Source: Nioella nitratireducens
Lineage (GTDB): Bacteria; Pseudomonadota; Alphaproteobacteria; Rhodobacterales; Rhodobacteraceae
Length of the DNA stretch: 64,000 bases
NCBI RefSeq assembly: GCF_001879715.1
Contig: NZ_MNBW01000001.1
Span: 62,001-126,000, forward strand
Direction of reading: 5' to 3'
The first letter of the stretch is position 1. The number at the start of each line of letters is the position of its first letter. The translations under genes were made by a program, and so were the position numbers. This document shows, in pieces, positions 39,689-48,402 of the stretch. Below the pieces are notes generated by a model. It saw only the letters and a list, made by a program, of their open reading frames with translations, made no database searches and was not told the origin of the DNA.

Positions 39689-39731
39689 TCCTTTATTGGC
39701 GCGTGTAACTATCTGCAAAGCCAATAAAGGA
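39689..39731 (+). promoter_or_regulatory. 12-bp perfect hairpin that buries the ribosome binding site of the EF-hand gene
   Basis: TCCTTTATTGGC (39689-39700) and GCCAATAAAGGA (39720-39731) are perfectly complementary around a 19-base loop. AAAGGA in the right arm is the only good Shine-Dalgarno for the ATG at 39742, ten bases on. Formation of the stem would block translation, so this looks like a cis-acting RNA switch or thermometer; it has no T-run. Confidence 0.6.
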
Positions 39732-39741
39732 TGCGTTCCAA

Positions 39742-40194
39742 ATGCAACGATTTCTCGCCGCCCTCGCCCTGACCGCCCTGCCCACCCTTGCCGCCGCCCA
39801 AGGTATGCCGGGACAACATTTCATCGACAACTGGGATCTCGATGCCGATGGGCAGGTGACGCTCGAGGAACTCCAGATGCGCCGCAGCGATATCTTCTAC
39901 ATGTTCGACGTCAATGGCGACGGGCTGTTGCAGGGTGACGAGTATGACCTCTTCGACGAAACCCGCGCCGCCGACATCGCCAATATGGGCGGCCATCAGG
40001 GCAACGCCATGCAGCCCGTGAACCAGGGCATGATGCGCGGCGCGAATGACGCGAATGGCGACGGCATCGTCAGCGAAGAGGAATTCGTCAGCGCCTCGCC
40101 TGCGTGGTTCGCACAGATGGACAGCAACGGCGATGGCGTCGTGACCACCGACGATTTCGGACGTGGGCAGGGCATGGGTAACGGCAACGGATAG
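39742..40194 (+). CDS. Exported EF-hand calcium-binding protein
   Basis: 150 residues with a signal peptide (MQRFLAALALTALPTLAAA, then Q20). Four EF-hand loops are visible: DLDADGQVTLEE (32-43), DVNGDGLLQGDE (56-67), DANGDGIVSEEE (103-114) and DSNGDGVVTTDD (127-138). It should bind calcium in the periplasm or outside. No enzymatic domain. Translation may be controlled by the upstream hairpin that includes the ribosome binding site. Followed by a terminator. Confidence 0.9.
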   Translation: MQRFLAALALTALPTLAAAQGMPGQHFIDNWDLDADGQVTLEELQMRRSDIFYMFDVNGDGLLQGDEYDLFDETRAADIANMGGHQGNAMQPVNQGMMRGANDANGDGIVSEEEFVSASPAWFAQMDSNGDGVVTTDDFGRGQGMGNGNG

Positions 40195-40201
40195 CCACGA
40201 A

Positions 40202-40230
40202 AAAGGCCCGCCGGATCTGGCGGGCCTTTC
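40202..40230. terminator. Terminator after EF-hand gene
   Basis: AAAGGCCCGCC (40202-40212), loop GGATCT, GGCGGGCCTTT (40219-40229). Eleven-base perfect stem with A-run before and T-run after; can act on both strands. Confidence 0.92.
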
Positions 40231-40286
40231 CTGTTCATGACCGCGCCTCGCGCCCGTTAACGGTTCTGCCCGATACGCCCCGCATA

Positions 40287-40341
40287 TGCACAGGGGGTGT
40301 ACGGGGGGTGCACAGGGGGTGTACGCATGGCACCCCCCTGT
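40287..40341. repeat. Tandem GTGTAC/GTGCAC direct repeat with terminal hairpin
   Basis: TGCACAGGGGGTGTACG occurs at 40287-40303 and again at 40309-40325, a 22-base period. The second copy continues into ACAGGGGGTG (40313-40322) pairing with CACCCCCCTGT (40331-40341) and is followed by TTTTG. It lies between convergent genes, just after the minus-strand dehydrogenase stop. It may be a terminator or a protein-binding array. Confidence 0.55.
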
Positions 40342-40348
40342 TTTGTCG

Positions 40349-42853
40349 TTAACCGTCCTTGCGGATGGTCTCGTTTTTCGGGTCGTAGGGGCTGTCGCAG
40401 GTCACGACAGCATCCCACAGCTTGTCCTGCATCTTGACCTTCAGCTTGGTGCCTTCAACGGCCAGGTCGGGCTTGACGTAGCCCATGCCGATGGACTTGC
40501 CGAACGCCACCGAGTACCCACCCGAGGTCAGACGGCCGACCCGTTCGCCCTCGGGCGTATAGAGCACTTCACGGCCCCAGGGATCGGCATCGGACGGTCC
40601 GTCGATCAAGACGGTGCAGCACTTCGAGCGGATGCCCTTGGCTTCCATCGGGGCCTTGCCGTTGAACTCTTTGGACAGGTCCACGAAGCGCGGCAGGTCG
40701 GCCTCCAGCGGGGTTGCATCGCGGCCCAGTTCGTTGCCGAACGCACGGTAGGATTTCTCCTGCCGCAGCCAGTTCTGGGCGCGGGCACCGACCAGCTTCA
40801 TCCCATGCTTTTCCCCTGCTTTTTCAAGCAGATCGAACAGGTAGTTCTGCATCTCGATCGGGTGATGCAATTCCCACCCCAACTCGCCGGTATAGGCCAC
40901 GCGGATCGCGTTGACCGGGCACATGCCCAGTTCGATCTGGCGTGCAGACAGCCACGGGAAGCGCTTGTTCGACAGCGCGGTCGAGGGGTCGGCATCCTTG
41001 ATAACCTCGGCCAGAACGTCACGCGATTTTGGCCCGGCAATGGCGAAGACACCCCACTGGGTGGTCACGTTCTGGATCTCGATATAGCCCAACTCGGGCG
41101 CCTTGTCGGCGGCTGCCTTGCGCAGGAAATCGGCGTCGTAATCGGTCCATGCCCCGGCGGAAACGAGGTAATATTCATCTTCGGCTAACCGCACGATGGT
41201 ATATTCCGTCCGCGTCGTGCCCGCATCGGTCAGCGCGTAGGTCAGGTTGATCCGGCCCACTTTGGGCAGCTTGTTGCAGGTGAACCAGTCGAGGAACGCG
41301 GTCGCGCCGGGGCCTTTGACCATGTGCTTGGTAAAGGCGGTCGCGTCGATCAGGCCCACGCCGTCGCGCACGGCCTTGGCTTCCTCGACCGCATATTGCC
41401 ACCAATCGCCCCGGCGGAAGCTGCGGGCGTCGTGATCGAAGTTTTCGGGCGCATCCAGCGGGCCGAAATAGTTGGGCCGCTCGAACCCGTTGACGCAGCC
41501 GAACTGCGCGCCACGGGCCTTTTGCCGGTCATAGGCCGGGGCGGTGCGCAACGGGCGGCAGGCGGCGCGTTCTTCATCCGGGTGGTGCAGGATGTAGACG
41601 TGCTCGTAGCATTCCTCGTTCTTGCGCGCGGCATACTCGGTCGTCACCCAGTCGCCGTAGCGCTTGGGGTCGAGCGACGCCATGTCGATCTCGGCCTCGC
41701 CATCGACCATCAGCTGCGCGAGGTAATAACCTGTGCCGCCAGCGGCGGTGATCCCGAAGGAGAAGCCCTCGGCCAGCCACATGTTGCGCAGGCCCGGCGC
41801 CGGACCGACCAGCGGGTTGCCGTCGGGGGTGTAGCAGATCGGGCCGTTGAAATCGTCTTTCAGACCAGACTCGGCGCAGGAGGGCACGCGTTCGGCCATC
41901 GCCATGTATTGATCGGCGATGCGGTCCAGATCCAGCGGGAACAGATCCGCGCGGAAACTGTCGGGCACACCGTATTCGAACCGCGCGGGCGCGCCGTGTT
42001 CGTAGATGCCAAGGATCCAGCCGCCACGTTCCTCGCGGGCGTAGGATTCGTTGTCGGCGTCCCGGATAACCGGGTGTTCCGGGTTGCCCGCTTCGCGCCA
42101 TTTGACCAGCTCGGGGTCTTTGTCCATGACGATGAAGGTGTGCTCGACCGGGATTGCGGGCATCTTGATGCCCAGCATCTTGGCCGTGCGCTGCGCGTGG
42201 TTGCCGGATGCGGTCACCACATGCTCGGCGGTGATCACAACCTGTTCGTCGGACGCCACGAGGTTGCCGCCCTTTTCCACCATCTTGGTGCAGGTCACTT
42301 CCCAGTGGCTGCCGGTCCAATGGAACGCATCGGCCTGCATCTTGCGCACGATATCTACACCGCGTTGGCGGGCGCCCTTAGCCATCGCCTGCGTGACGTC
42401 GGCCGGGTTAATATAGCCGTCCTCGGTGTGATAGATCGCGCCCTTCAGGTCAGAGGTCTCGATCAGCGGCCAGCGTTCCTTGATCTGGTCCGGGGTCAGC
42501 CATTCATATTTCACGTCACAGGTTTCCGCGGTCGACGCGTAAAGCATGTATTCGTCCATGCGATCCTGCGTCTGCGCCATGCGCAGGTTTCCCACCACGG
42601 CAAAGCCCGCGTTCAGCCCGGTTTCCTCTTCCAGCGTCTTGTAAAAGTCGACGGAGTATTTGTGGATATGGGTCGTTGCGTAGCTCATGTTGAACAGCGG
42701 CAACAGACCGGCGGCGTGCCAGGTAGAGCCGGAGGTCAGCTCGTCGCGTTCGAGCAGCATGACATCTGACCAGCCCGCTTTGGCGAGGTGATAGGCGATC
42801 GAAGTGCCGACGGCACCGCCGCCGACGACAAGGGCTTTGACTTGGGTTTTCAT
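40349..42853 (-). CDS. FAD-dependent dimethylglycine/sarcosine dehydrogenase family protein
   Basis: 834 residues. N-terminal FAD domain: ALVVGGGAVGTSIAYHLAKA (7-26), with GSTWHAAGL where His46 matches the covalent-FAD His of dimethylglycine dehydrogenase. C-terminal half is a GcvT/aminomethyltransferase fold that binds tetrahydrofolate: VGLIDATAFTKHMVKGPGAT, WGVFAIAGPKSRDVLAEV, VAYTGELGWELHHPIEM. The enzyme would oxidise an N-methyl amine and pass the carbon to folate. The exact substrate (dimethylglycine, sarcosine or another methylamine) is not decided by sequence. Start chosen at MKTQVKAL. Confidence 0.88.
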   Translation of the reverse strand: MKTQVKALVVGGGAVGTSIAYHLAKAGWSDVMLLERDELTSGSTWHAAGLLPLFNMSYATTHIHKYSVDFYKTLEEETGLNAGFAVVGNLRMAQTQDRMDEYMLYASTAETCDVKYEWLTPDQIKERWPLIETSDLKGAIYHTEDGYINPADVTQAMAKGARQRGVDIVRKMQADAFHWTGSHWEVTCTKMVEKGGNLVASDEQVVITAEHVVTASGNHAQRTAKMLGIKMPAIPVEHTFIVMDKDPELVKWREAGNPEHPVIRDADNESYAREERGGWILGIYEHGAPARFEYGVPDSFRADLFPLDLDRIADQYMAMAERVPSCAESGLKDDFNGPICYTPDGNPLVGPAPGLRNMWLAEGFSFGITAAGGTGYYLAQLMVDGEAEIDMASLDPKRYGDWVTTEYAARKNEECYEHVYILHHPDEERAACRPLRTAPAYDRQKARGAQFGCVNGFERPNYFGPLDAPENFDHDARSFRRGDWWQYAVEEAKAVRDGVGLIDATAFTKHMVKGPGATAFLDWFTCNKLPKVGRINLTYALTDAGTTRTEYTIVRLAEDEYYLVSAGAWTDYDADFLRKAAADKAPELGYIEIQNVTTQWGVFAIAGPKSRDVLAEVIKDADPSTALSNKRFPWLSARQIELGMCPVNAIRVAYTGELGWELHHPIEMQNYLFDLLEKAGEKHGMKLVGARAQNWLRQEKSYRAFGNELGRDATPLEADLPRFVDLSKEFNGKAPMEAKGIRSKCCTVLIDGPSDADPWGREVLYTPEGERVGRLTSGGYSVAFGKSIGMGYVKPDLAVEGTKLKVKMQDKLWDAVVTCDSPYDPKNETIRKDG

Positions 42854-43193
42854 TGGGCACGACTCCGGGCCAGAATTTCTGGGGGTAATTTGCCGAAATG
42901 CGCCGCTTGGGGCCATGGACAGCCGACTATTATCGGCCCGAAACCGACAGGCCCGTGCCGGAAATGCTCAGCCCCCGTTATCGCCCAGGCGGATGGACCG
43001 GCTCAGGTCGAGACTCTGGCTGGCGCATCCCGCTGGACCCGACCTGCGCAAACAGACCGGACACCAATGAACACACCCCTTTCAACACCCTGTGGGGGAA
43101 AATCCTTCTGGAAGAATTGTCCGTTGCCCAAAAGCCTTCCAGAAGGCTTTTGGAGACCGAAGAAAATTTGGGAATTTTCTTCGGCGATCCGCG
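42854..43193. other. Intergenic region with three consecutive hairpins
   Basis: No gene seen. 42854-43090 should hold the promoter of the dehydrogenase gene at 42853; nothing specific was recognised. 43101-43184, at the 3' end of the minus-strand gene ending at 43194, holds three hairpins in a row, listed separately. Confidence 0.5.
43101..43184 (-). terminator. Triple-hairpin 3' element
   Basis: Read on the minus strand: CCGAAGAAAATT pairs with AATTTTCTTCGG (43157-43184, 12-bp perfect stem); then CCAAAAGCCTTC pairs with GAAGGCTTTTGG (43128-43153, 12-bp perfect stem, two-base loop); then a weaker hairpin at 43101-43118 (AAT.CTTC/GAAG.ATT). They begin ten bases after the hydroxyacid dehydrogenase stop. 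A tandem terminator or RNA-stabilising 3' structure is likely. Confidence 0.65.
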
Positions 43194-44180
43194 TCACAAC
43201 ATGCTCGGAACAACCAGATCAGGCGGGCGGTGGCCATCGTCGAAGGTCTTGACGTTGATGATCACCTTCTCGCCCATCTCGACCCGGCCCTCGACGGTGG
43301 CGGACCCCATGTGCGGCAGCAGCACCACGTTATCCAGTTCGCGCAGGCGCGGGTTCACGTCCTTGCCATGCTCGAACACATCCAGACCAGCCCCCGCGAT
43401 TTCCTTGGTGCGCAGCATCCGGGTCAGGGCGTTCTCGTCGATAACCTCGCCGCGCGAAGTGTTCACGATGACCGCAGAGGGTTTCATCAGCTTCAGCCGG
43501 CGGGCGTTCAGCAGATGGAAGGTCGAGGGCGTATGCGGACAATTGATCGACAGGATATCGACCCGCGCGATCATCTGGTCGAGGCTTTCCCAATAGGTCG
43601 CCTCCAACTCGGTCTCGATATCGTCATGCAAGCGGCGGCGATTGTGGTAATGCACCTGCATCCCGAAGACTGCCGCGCGCCGTGCCACGGCCTGTCCGAT
43701 CCGGCCCATGCCCAGAATGCCAAGCCGCTTGCCGCCGATACGCCCCCCCATGAACGCGGTGGGCGCCCAGCCATCCCATCGGCCAGCCTGCATCACGGCC
43801 AGCCCTTCGGGGATACGGCGGGTGACCGAGAGGATCAGCGCCAGCGTCATGTCGGCGGTATCCTCGGTCACGACACCGGGCGTGTTGGATACGAGGATGC
43901 CGCGCTGCCGGGCTGTCTGTACGTCGATATGGTCAACGCCTGCGCCGTAATTGGCGATCAGTTTCAGCTTTTCGCCCGCCTGCGCCAGCAGGCCTGCGTC
44001 GATCTGGTCGGTCACGCAAGGCACCAGCACATCGGCCCGCGACATGGCCGACACCAGCTCGGATCGGGTCATGGGGCGGTCTTCGTCGCGCAGTTCGACA
44101 TCGAACAGTTCCGACATCCGGGTTTCGACCGCTTCGGGCAACCGTCGCGTTACGACAACACTCAGCTTCTGACCTGGCAT
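43194..44180 (-). CDS. D-2-hydroxyacid dehydrogenase (glyoxylate/D-glycerate type)
   Basis: 328 residues. The NAD(P) motif is LGILGMGRIGQAVARRAAVF; NYGAGVDHIDVQTA, VNTSRGEVIDENAL (Arg), AGLDVFEHGKDVNP and LLPHMGSATVEGR (catalytic His) complete the family set. NRRRLHDDIETELEA after the Rossmann motif suggests NADPH preference because Arg follows the second strand. Likely reduces glyoxylate or hydroxypyruvate. It is a distant paralogue of the enzyme at 9357-10304. Confidence 0.92.
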   Translation of the reverse strand: MPGQKLSVVVTRRLPEAVETRMSELFDVELRDEDRPMTRSELVSAMSRADVLVPCVTDQIDAGLLAQAGEKLKLIANYGAGVDHIDVQTARQRGILVSNTPGVVTEDTADMTLALILSVTRRIPEGLAVMQAGRWDGWAPTAFMGGRIGGKRLGILGMGRIGQAVARRAAVFGMQVHYHNRRRLHDDIETELEATYWESLDQMIARVDILSINCPHTPSTFHLLNARRLKLMKPSAVIVNTSRGEVIDENALTRMLRTKEIAGAGLDVFEHGKDVNPRLRELDNVVLLPHMGSATVEGRVEMGEKVIINVKTFDDGHRPPDLVVPSML

Positions 44181-44325
44181 TCCCTGCTTCCCTCTTCTGG
44201 CATTTCAGCCCTTGCCGTGACACTCTCTCATCCTAGGCAGGGGTGCAAGTGCGCCTCTTGAAAGAGCGACAAAAACACCGCCAAGACCGCGCAAGATCGG
44301 CATCGGTGCAAACGGGCAGAAAAAC

Positions 44326-44838
44326 ATGGTGCGATTTCTGGCAGGCGTGGTTCTGGCGGCGCTTCTGGTGCTTTCCCCAATCGCCATGCGTGCACAGGAA
44401 CCCGGCGGTGATATTGGCCCGGTAACGGGGTTCCCGCTGCCGCGTTACGTATCGATTCAGGCATCCGAGGCCTATGCCCGCCGCGGCCCGTCGCGCAGCC
44501 ACCGCATCGACTGGGTCTATGAGCGGCGCAACATGCCGGTGCGGATCGTGGCAGAATACGGTCATTGGCGTCGGATCGTGGACCGCGATGGTGCGGGGGG
44601 CTGGATGCACTATTCCTTGCTGTCCGGCACGCGCACTGTGATCGTCGAAACCGACATGCTGGAGTTGCGCCAACGCCCCGACACGGAGGCCCCTGTGGTG
44701 GCGCAGGCCGAGCTTGGCGTGATCGCTTTTCTCGATGAATGCACCGGCACATGGTGCCGGATCAGTTCCGGCGGCCATCGCGGGTGGGTGCCGGAAGAGG
44801 CGCTCTGGGGGGTCGATCCCGACGAGGTGGTGGATTAA
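44326..44838 (+). CDS. Exported SH3-domain protein
   Basis: 170 residues with a signal peptide (MVRFLAGVVLAALLVLSPIA, MRA-QE). Bacterial SH3-like repeat pattern: RYVSIQASEAYARRGPSRSH, VRIVAEYGHWRRIVDRDGAG, then ELRQRPDTEAPVVAQAELGV and WCRISSGGHRGWVPEEALWG. Two SH3 units are expected to bind cell wall or other periplasmic ligands. Stop codon overlaps that of the convergent MFS gene. Confidence 0.85.
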   Translation: MVRFLAGVVLAALLVLSPIAMRAQEPGGDIGPVTGFPLPRYVSIQASEAYARRGPSRSHRIDWVYERRNMPVRIVAEYGHWRRIVDRDGAGGWMHYSLLSGTRTVIVETDMLELRQRPDTEAPVVAQAELGVIAFLDECTGTWCRISSGGHRGWVPEEALWGVDPDEVVD

Positions 44839-45974
44839 CCGGCGCGGCGCATCAGCACCAGGAACCCCGGCACCAGCGCCAGCAACAGCGCGACCATGCC
44901 AAAGGAGGCCCGCAGGCTAAGCGCGCCCGCGACAAAGCCCATGATCGGCGGGCCGATGAAAAAGCCCATGTAGCCAATCACCGTGACCCGAGAGATAACA
45001 CGCGCGCGGGCCTCGTCACTGGCCATGCGGCCCGCCAGCGCCAACAGCATCGGCGCGATGATCGACACGCCGAGCCCCAGAATGGCAAACCCCAGATAGG
45101 CCACCAGCGGCACCGGGGCGACCGCCGCCAGCAGCGCACCCGCCGAGGTAATGAGCGCGCCCCAGAAGATCACCCGCACTTCGCTGAGCCGCCCGACAAC
45201 GAGTTGCCCTAGGAACCGACCCACCCCCATGGTCAGCCCCAGCATCGCAGGTCCAAGCGCGCCCTCGGTCGCCCCGCCGCCAAGGGTGCGTTCCACATGC
45301 AGGGCCGACCAGCCCTCGGTCGCGTTCTCGGCAAGAAAGGCCACCAGCACGATCAAGCCGCCCCACAGGATCAGCCCGCCGAACGCCCCCTTGGGGGCCG
45401 GGGTGTCGCCGCGGTCTGGCATCGGCTCCATCCGTTCGGCCATGAAGATGGCGGCGACCAGCGTCAACCCGGCAAGCCCGGCAAAGACGACGCCAGGCGG
45501 CCAGCCCGCTTCGCGCGCAAGGCCAGCCGAGATGGCCGACGCCGCATAGGCAAAGGAATAGATCGCGTGGTTGAGGTTCATCAGCGACGCGCCCTTGCGC
45601 GCCTCGGTCTGCGACAGGCGCGCGTTCATCACCACGTCGAGCAGGCCCGACCCGGCCCCGGCAAAGAACATGGTCGCCGCAAAGGCGAGCACGCCAGGCA
45701 CCCACATCGGGGCCTGGAAACTGGCCGCCAGCAGCAGGGCGGCCAAGGGCACCGCCATACGGCCCAGCCGGGCCGCAAAGAGCGGCGCCAGCAACATCGA
45801 CAGCACAGCACCGGTAGCGGCCACCAGCAACGCCAGCCCGAACGCACTGTCCGAGGCCTCGATATGCGCCTTGATCCATGGCACGTAGGCGGCGAATCCC
45901 CCCCAATAAATTCCTTGCACGGCAAAGGCCGGCAGGGCATGGCGAGACAGGCGAATGGCGGAGATCAGTGACAT
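44835..45974 (-). CDS. MFS transporter
   Basis: 379 residues with about twelve membrane helices. Starts [20 protein letters not shown] and includes [20 protein letters not shown] and [18 protein letters not shown], features seen in fucose-permease/YbjJ-like MFS proteins. Substrate unknown. Its end overlaps the SH3 gene by four bases, tail to tail. Divergent from rplY by 160 bases. Confidence 0.88.
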   Translation of the reverse strand: MSLISAIRLSRHALPAFAVQGIYWGGFAAYVPWIKAHIEASDSAFGLALLVAATGAVLSMLLAPLFAARLGRMAVPLAALLLAASFQAPMWVPGVLAFAATMFFAGAGSGLLDVVMNARLSQTEARKGASLMNLNHAIYSFAYAASAISAGLAREAGWPPGVVFAGLAGLTLVAAIFMAERMEPMPDRGDTPAPKGAFGGLILWGGLIVLVAFLAENATEGWSALHVERTLGGGATEGALGPAMLGLTMGVGRFLGQLVVGRLSEVRVIFWGALITSAGALLAAVAPVPLVAYLGFAILGLGVSIIAPMLLALAGRMASDEARARVISRVTVIGYMGFFIGPPIMGFVAGALSLRASFGMVALLLALVPGFLVLMRRAG

Positions 45975-46134
45975 GATCCGCGATTGTCACGGGGTTTCAA
46001 CGCTGGCAAGCCCGAACGCTGTGGTTTCGCGGCCAATTCGCCCTTTCCAAGCCGGACGATCTGCACTAAAGGCACAGGCTCTAACCCGGGCGGACACCCT
46101 TGGAGGCCGCCCCTTTATTATATGGAGAATAGCT

Positions 46135-46782
46135 ATGGCTGGTGAGATTCCTGATCTCGTAGCTGAGGCACGGACGGGGACAGGCAAGGGGGCCGCTCGT
46201 CAAGCACGCCGTGAAGGCAAAGTGCCCGGTATCGTTTATGGTGGCGGTCTTGATCCGCTCGCGATCCAGATTCCCTTTAACGAACTGGTGAAAAAGCTCA
46301 AGGCAGGCCGCTTCCTGTCGACGCTGTTCAACCTGAAGGTCGATGGCGAGGACGACGTGCGCGTGATCTGCCGCAGCGTTCAGCGTGACGTGGTGAAAGA
46401 CCTGCCGACGCATGTGGACTTCATGCGCCTGCGCCGCACCAGCCGCATCAACCTGTTCATTCCGGTCGAATTCCTGAACGAAGAAGAGGCCCCCGGCATC
46501 AAGCGCGGTGGTGTTCTGAACGCGGTGCGCCCGGAAGTCGAACTGATGGTCACCGCAGGCGATATCCCTGAAAAACTGACCGTGGACCTCTCGGGGCTCA
46601 AGATCGGCGACACCGTGAACATCGAGGACATCACCCTGCCCGCAGGCACCCGTCCGACGATCGACCGGAACTTCGTGATCGCCAATATCAGCGCGCCGTC
46701 GGGCCTCGCCGCGTCCGACGAGGATGAAGACGAAGTCGCCGCTGATGAAGTGGAAGTGGTCGGCGAAGACGCCGAGGATTGA
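46135..46782 (+). CDS. rplY: 50S ribosomal protein L25 (CTC family)
   Basis: 215 residues: an N-terminal 5S-rRNA-binding L25 domain ([31 protein letters not shown]) and a C-terminal TL5/CTC beta domain ([38 protein letters not shown]), ending in an acidic tail. Long L25/CTC is usual in alphaproteobacteria. Start ATG 46135 follows ATGGAGAAT; an upstream extension of 60 codons is not real. The 5' leader has a GGGCGG/CCGCCC hairpin (46088-46112). Confidence 0.96.
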   Translation: MAGEIPDLVAEARTGTGKGAARQARREGKVPGIVYGGGLDPLAIQIPFNELVKKLKAGRFLSTLFNLKVDGEDDVRVICRSVQRDVVKDLPTHVDFMRLRRTSRINLFIPVEFLNEEEAPGIKRGGVLNAVRPEVELMVTAGDIPEKLTVDLSGLKIGDTVNIEDITLPAGTRPTIDRNFVIANISAPSGLAASDEDEDEVAADEVEVVGEDAED

Positions 46783-46809
46783 TCCTCATTCGCTGACGAC
46801 AAACCTGAT

Positions 46810-46847
46810 CACGGCCCGCCCCGACAGGAGCGGGCCGTGTTGCTTTT
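46810..46847 (+). terminator. Terminator after rplY
   Basis: CACGGCCCGC (46810-46819), ten-base loop, GCGGGCCGTG (46830-46839), then TTGCTTTT. Ten-base perfect stem located between rplY and the convergent FkbM gene. Confidence 0.88.
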
Positions 46848-46854
46848 GGGGGTC

Positions 46855-47559
46855 TCAGTCCCGATCCCAAACCTTGCGAAAGCCCAGAACCCGCCCGCGC
46901 GAGGTGGCGGGATCATAGGTCAGCCCGGTGGCGGACATGCAATCGACGATCGTCTTGATGGTGCGCACCGCATAGCGGTCGGGGTGCAGCTCCAGCACCA
47001 GAAAGCGCAGTTGCGAATTCCATGGTTCGTCAAAGAGATGCGCCTCGGCCCCTTCCACATCCATCATCACCACATTGGGACGATGTTTCCGCAACAGGGC
47101 GCGCAGCCCGATCGCCGGCACATCGACCAGATTGGTGGGTGCCGAATCCTCGGTCGCCAATCGCCCGCCCAGAAACGCCGGCGACGCGTGAAAAAGCATC
47201 CCTTCACCGTCGGATGGGTCCGCGTCCGGCACGATGGCGCCATGCAGCACTTCGACCGCGCCCTGCCCGTTGCGCGCCAGATTGGCCTTGAGGATCGGCA
47301 CCATAATCGGGTTGGCCTCGACGCTGATCACGTTCTCGGCCCCCGCCAGCCTGGCGCAGACAGTGCTGACATAGCCAAGCCCCGCCCCCAATTCCAGGAC
47401 GCGCATTCCCGGCTTGATCCGGGCGCGCGCGGCGTTGGCCTCGTCCTCTTCGTAGGTTCCGGCGCTCAAGCCCTTCAAAAGGCCGGGCTTGGCGATGCTG
47501 TCGGGAACTTCCAGCGACACGTCGTTGAGGGCGATCAGCGGCATGGGGACTCGTTTCAT
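46855..47559 (-). CDS. FkbM family methyltransferase
   Basis: 234 residues. SAM-binding motif [20 protein letters not shown], acidic end of strand two in VISVEANP, and the FkbM-typical [15 protein letters not shown]. These enzymes methylate hydroxyl groups of sugars or polyketides; the substrate here is unknown. Start at ATG 47559; MPLIALND five codons later is an alternative. Divergent from pth by 70 bases. Confidence 0.85.
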   Translation of the reverse strand: MKRVPMPLIALNDVSLEVPDSIAKPGLLKGLSAGTYEEDEANAARARIKPGMRVLELGAGLGYVSTVCARLAGAENVISVEANPIMVPILKANLARNGQGAVEVLHGAIVPDADPSDGEGMLFHASPAFLGGRLATEDSAPTNLVDVPAIGLRALLRKHRPNVVMMDVEGAEAHLFDEPWNSQLRFLVLELHPDRYAVRTIKTIVDCMSATGLTYDPATSRGRVLGFRKVWDRD

Positions 47560-47629
47560 TGATCCTGTTTCGCGTGCGGCCTATAGCACAGGGCAGAGAC
47601 GGCAATTGCAAGGCGAGAGCGAGGCGGGC

Positions 47630-48310
47630 ATGAAACTCTGGGTCGGACTGGGAAACCCCGGCGCGAAATATGCGGGCAACCGGCACAATATCGGCTTCAT
47701 GGCCGTGGACAGGATCGCCGAGGATCACGGCTTTGCCCCTTGGCGTGGCAAGTTTCAGGGCAGCCTGACCGAGGGCAAGCTGGGATCGGAAAAGGTGCTG
47801 CTGCTCAAGCCCGAGACCTTCATGAACCTGTCGGGGCAATCGGTGGGCGAGGCGATGCGCTTCTACAAGCTCGACTCGACCGACATAACCGTCTTCCATG
47901 ACGATTTGGACCTCGCCCCCGGCAAGGTCCGCGTCAAGGCCGGCGGCGGTCACGCGGGCCATAACGGCCTGCGCTCGATCCACCAGCATATCGGGCCCCA
48001 TTACGACCGCGTCCGGCTTGGCATCGGCCATCCGGGCCACAAGGACAAGGTCGCGCCCTATGTGTTGTCGGATTTCGCCAAGGCCGAGCAGGAGTGGCTG
48101 GACGACCTGATGCGCGGGATTTCCGATGGTGCGGCAGAGCTGGCCAAGGGCGACACCGGTCGGTTCCTGAACGCCGTTGCCCTGCGCACCGCACCGCCAC
48201 GCTCTTCGACCTCGACGACCCCGCCCAAGGCCAAGCCCGCCGCAGCGCCGGACCAAACGCCAGGGGACGACCGCAGCCCGTTGCAAAAACTGGTTGATCG
48301 CTTCAAGTGA
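47630..48310 (+). CDS. pth: Peptidyl-tRNA hydrolase
   Basis: 226 residues. [20 protein letters not shown] (catalytic His in RHNIGF), [32 protein letters not shown] and [15 protein letters not shown] are the family signatures. It frees tRNA from peptidyl-tRNA dropped by ribosomes. The last 45 residues are a Pro/Ala/Thr-rich tail, longer than the usual enzyme by about 30. L25 (rplY) and pth are commonly adjacent; here an FkbM gene on the other strand separates them. Confidence 0.95.
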   Translation: MKLWVGLGNPGAKYAGNRHNIGFMAVDRIAEDHGFAPWRGKFQGSLTEGKLGSEKVLLLKPETFMNLSGQSVGEAMRFYKLDSTDITVFHDDLDLAPGKVRVKAGGGHAGHNGLRSIHQHIGPHYDRVRLGIGHPGHKDKVAPYVLSDFAKAEQEWLDDLMRGISDGAAELAKGDTGRFLNAVALRTAPPRSSTSTTPPKAKPAAAPDQTPGDDRSPLQKLVDRFK

Positions 48311-48402
48311 CCGGCCGGCGCCCCTGCGGTTGACGCCGCGTCGGGATTGTCGCCGCGCAGCCCCTCTGCTGTGCTACACCCGACGACAGCGAGGATTTGC
48401 CG

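Noticed and set aside
40349-42853. DMSP demethylase DmdA
   Set aside because: DmdA is a GcvT-fold protein of about 370 residues without an FAD domain; this protein has an N-terminal FAD domain with the covalent-His motif and 834 residues.
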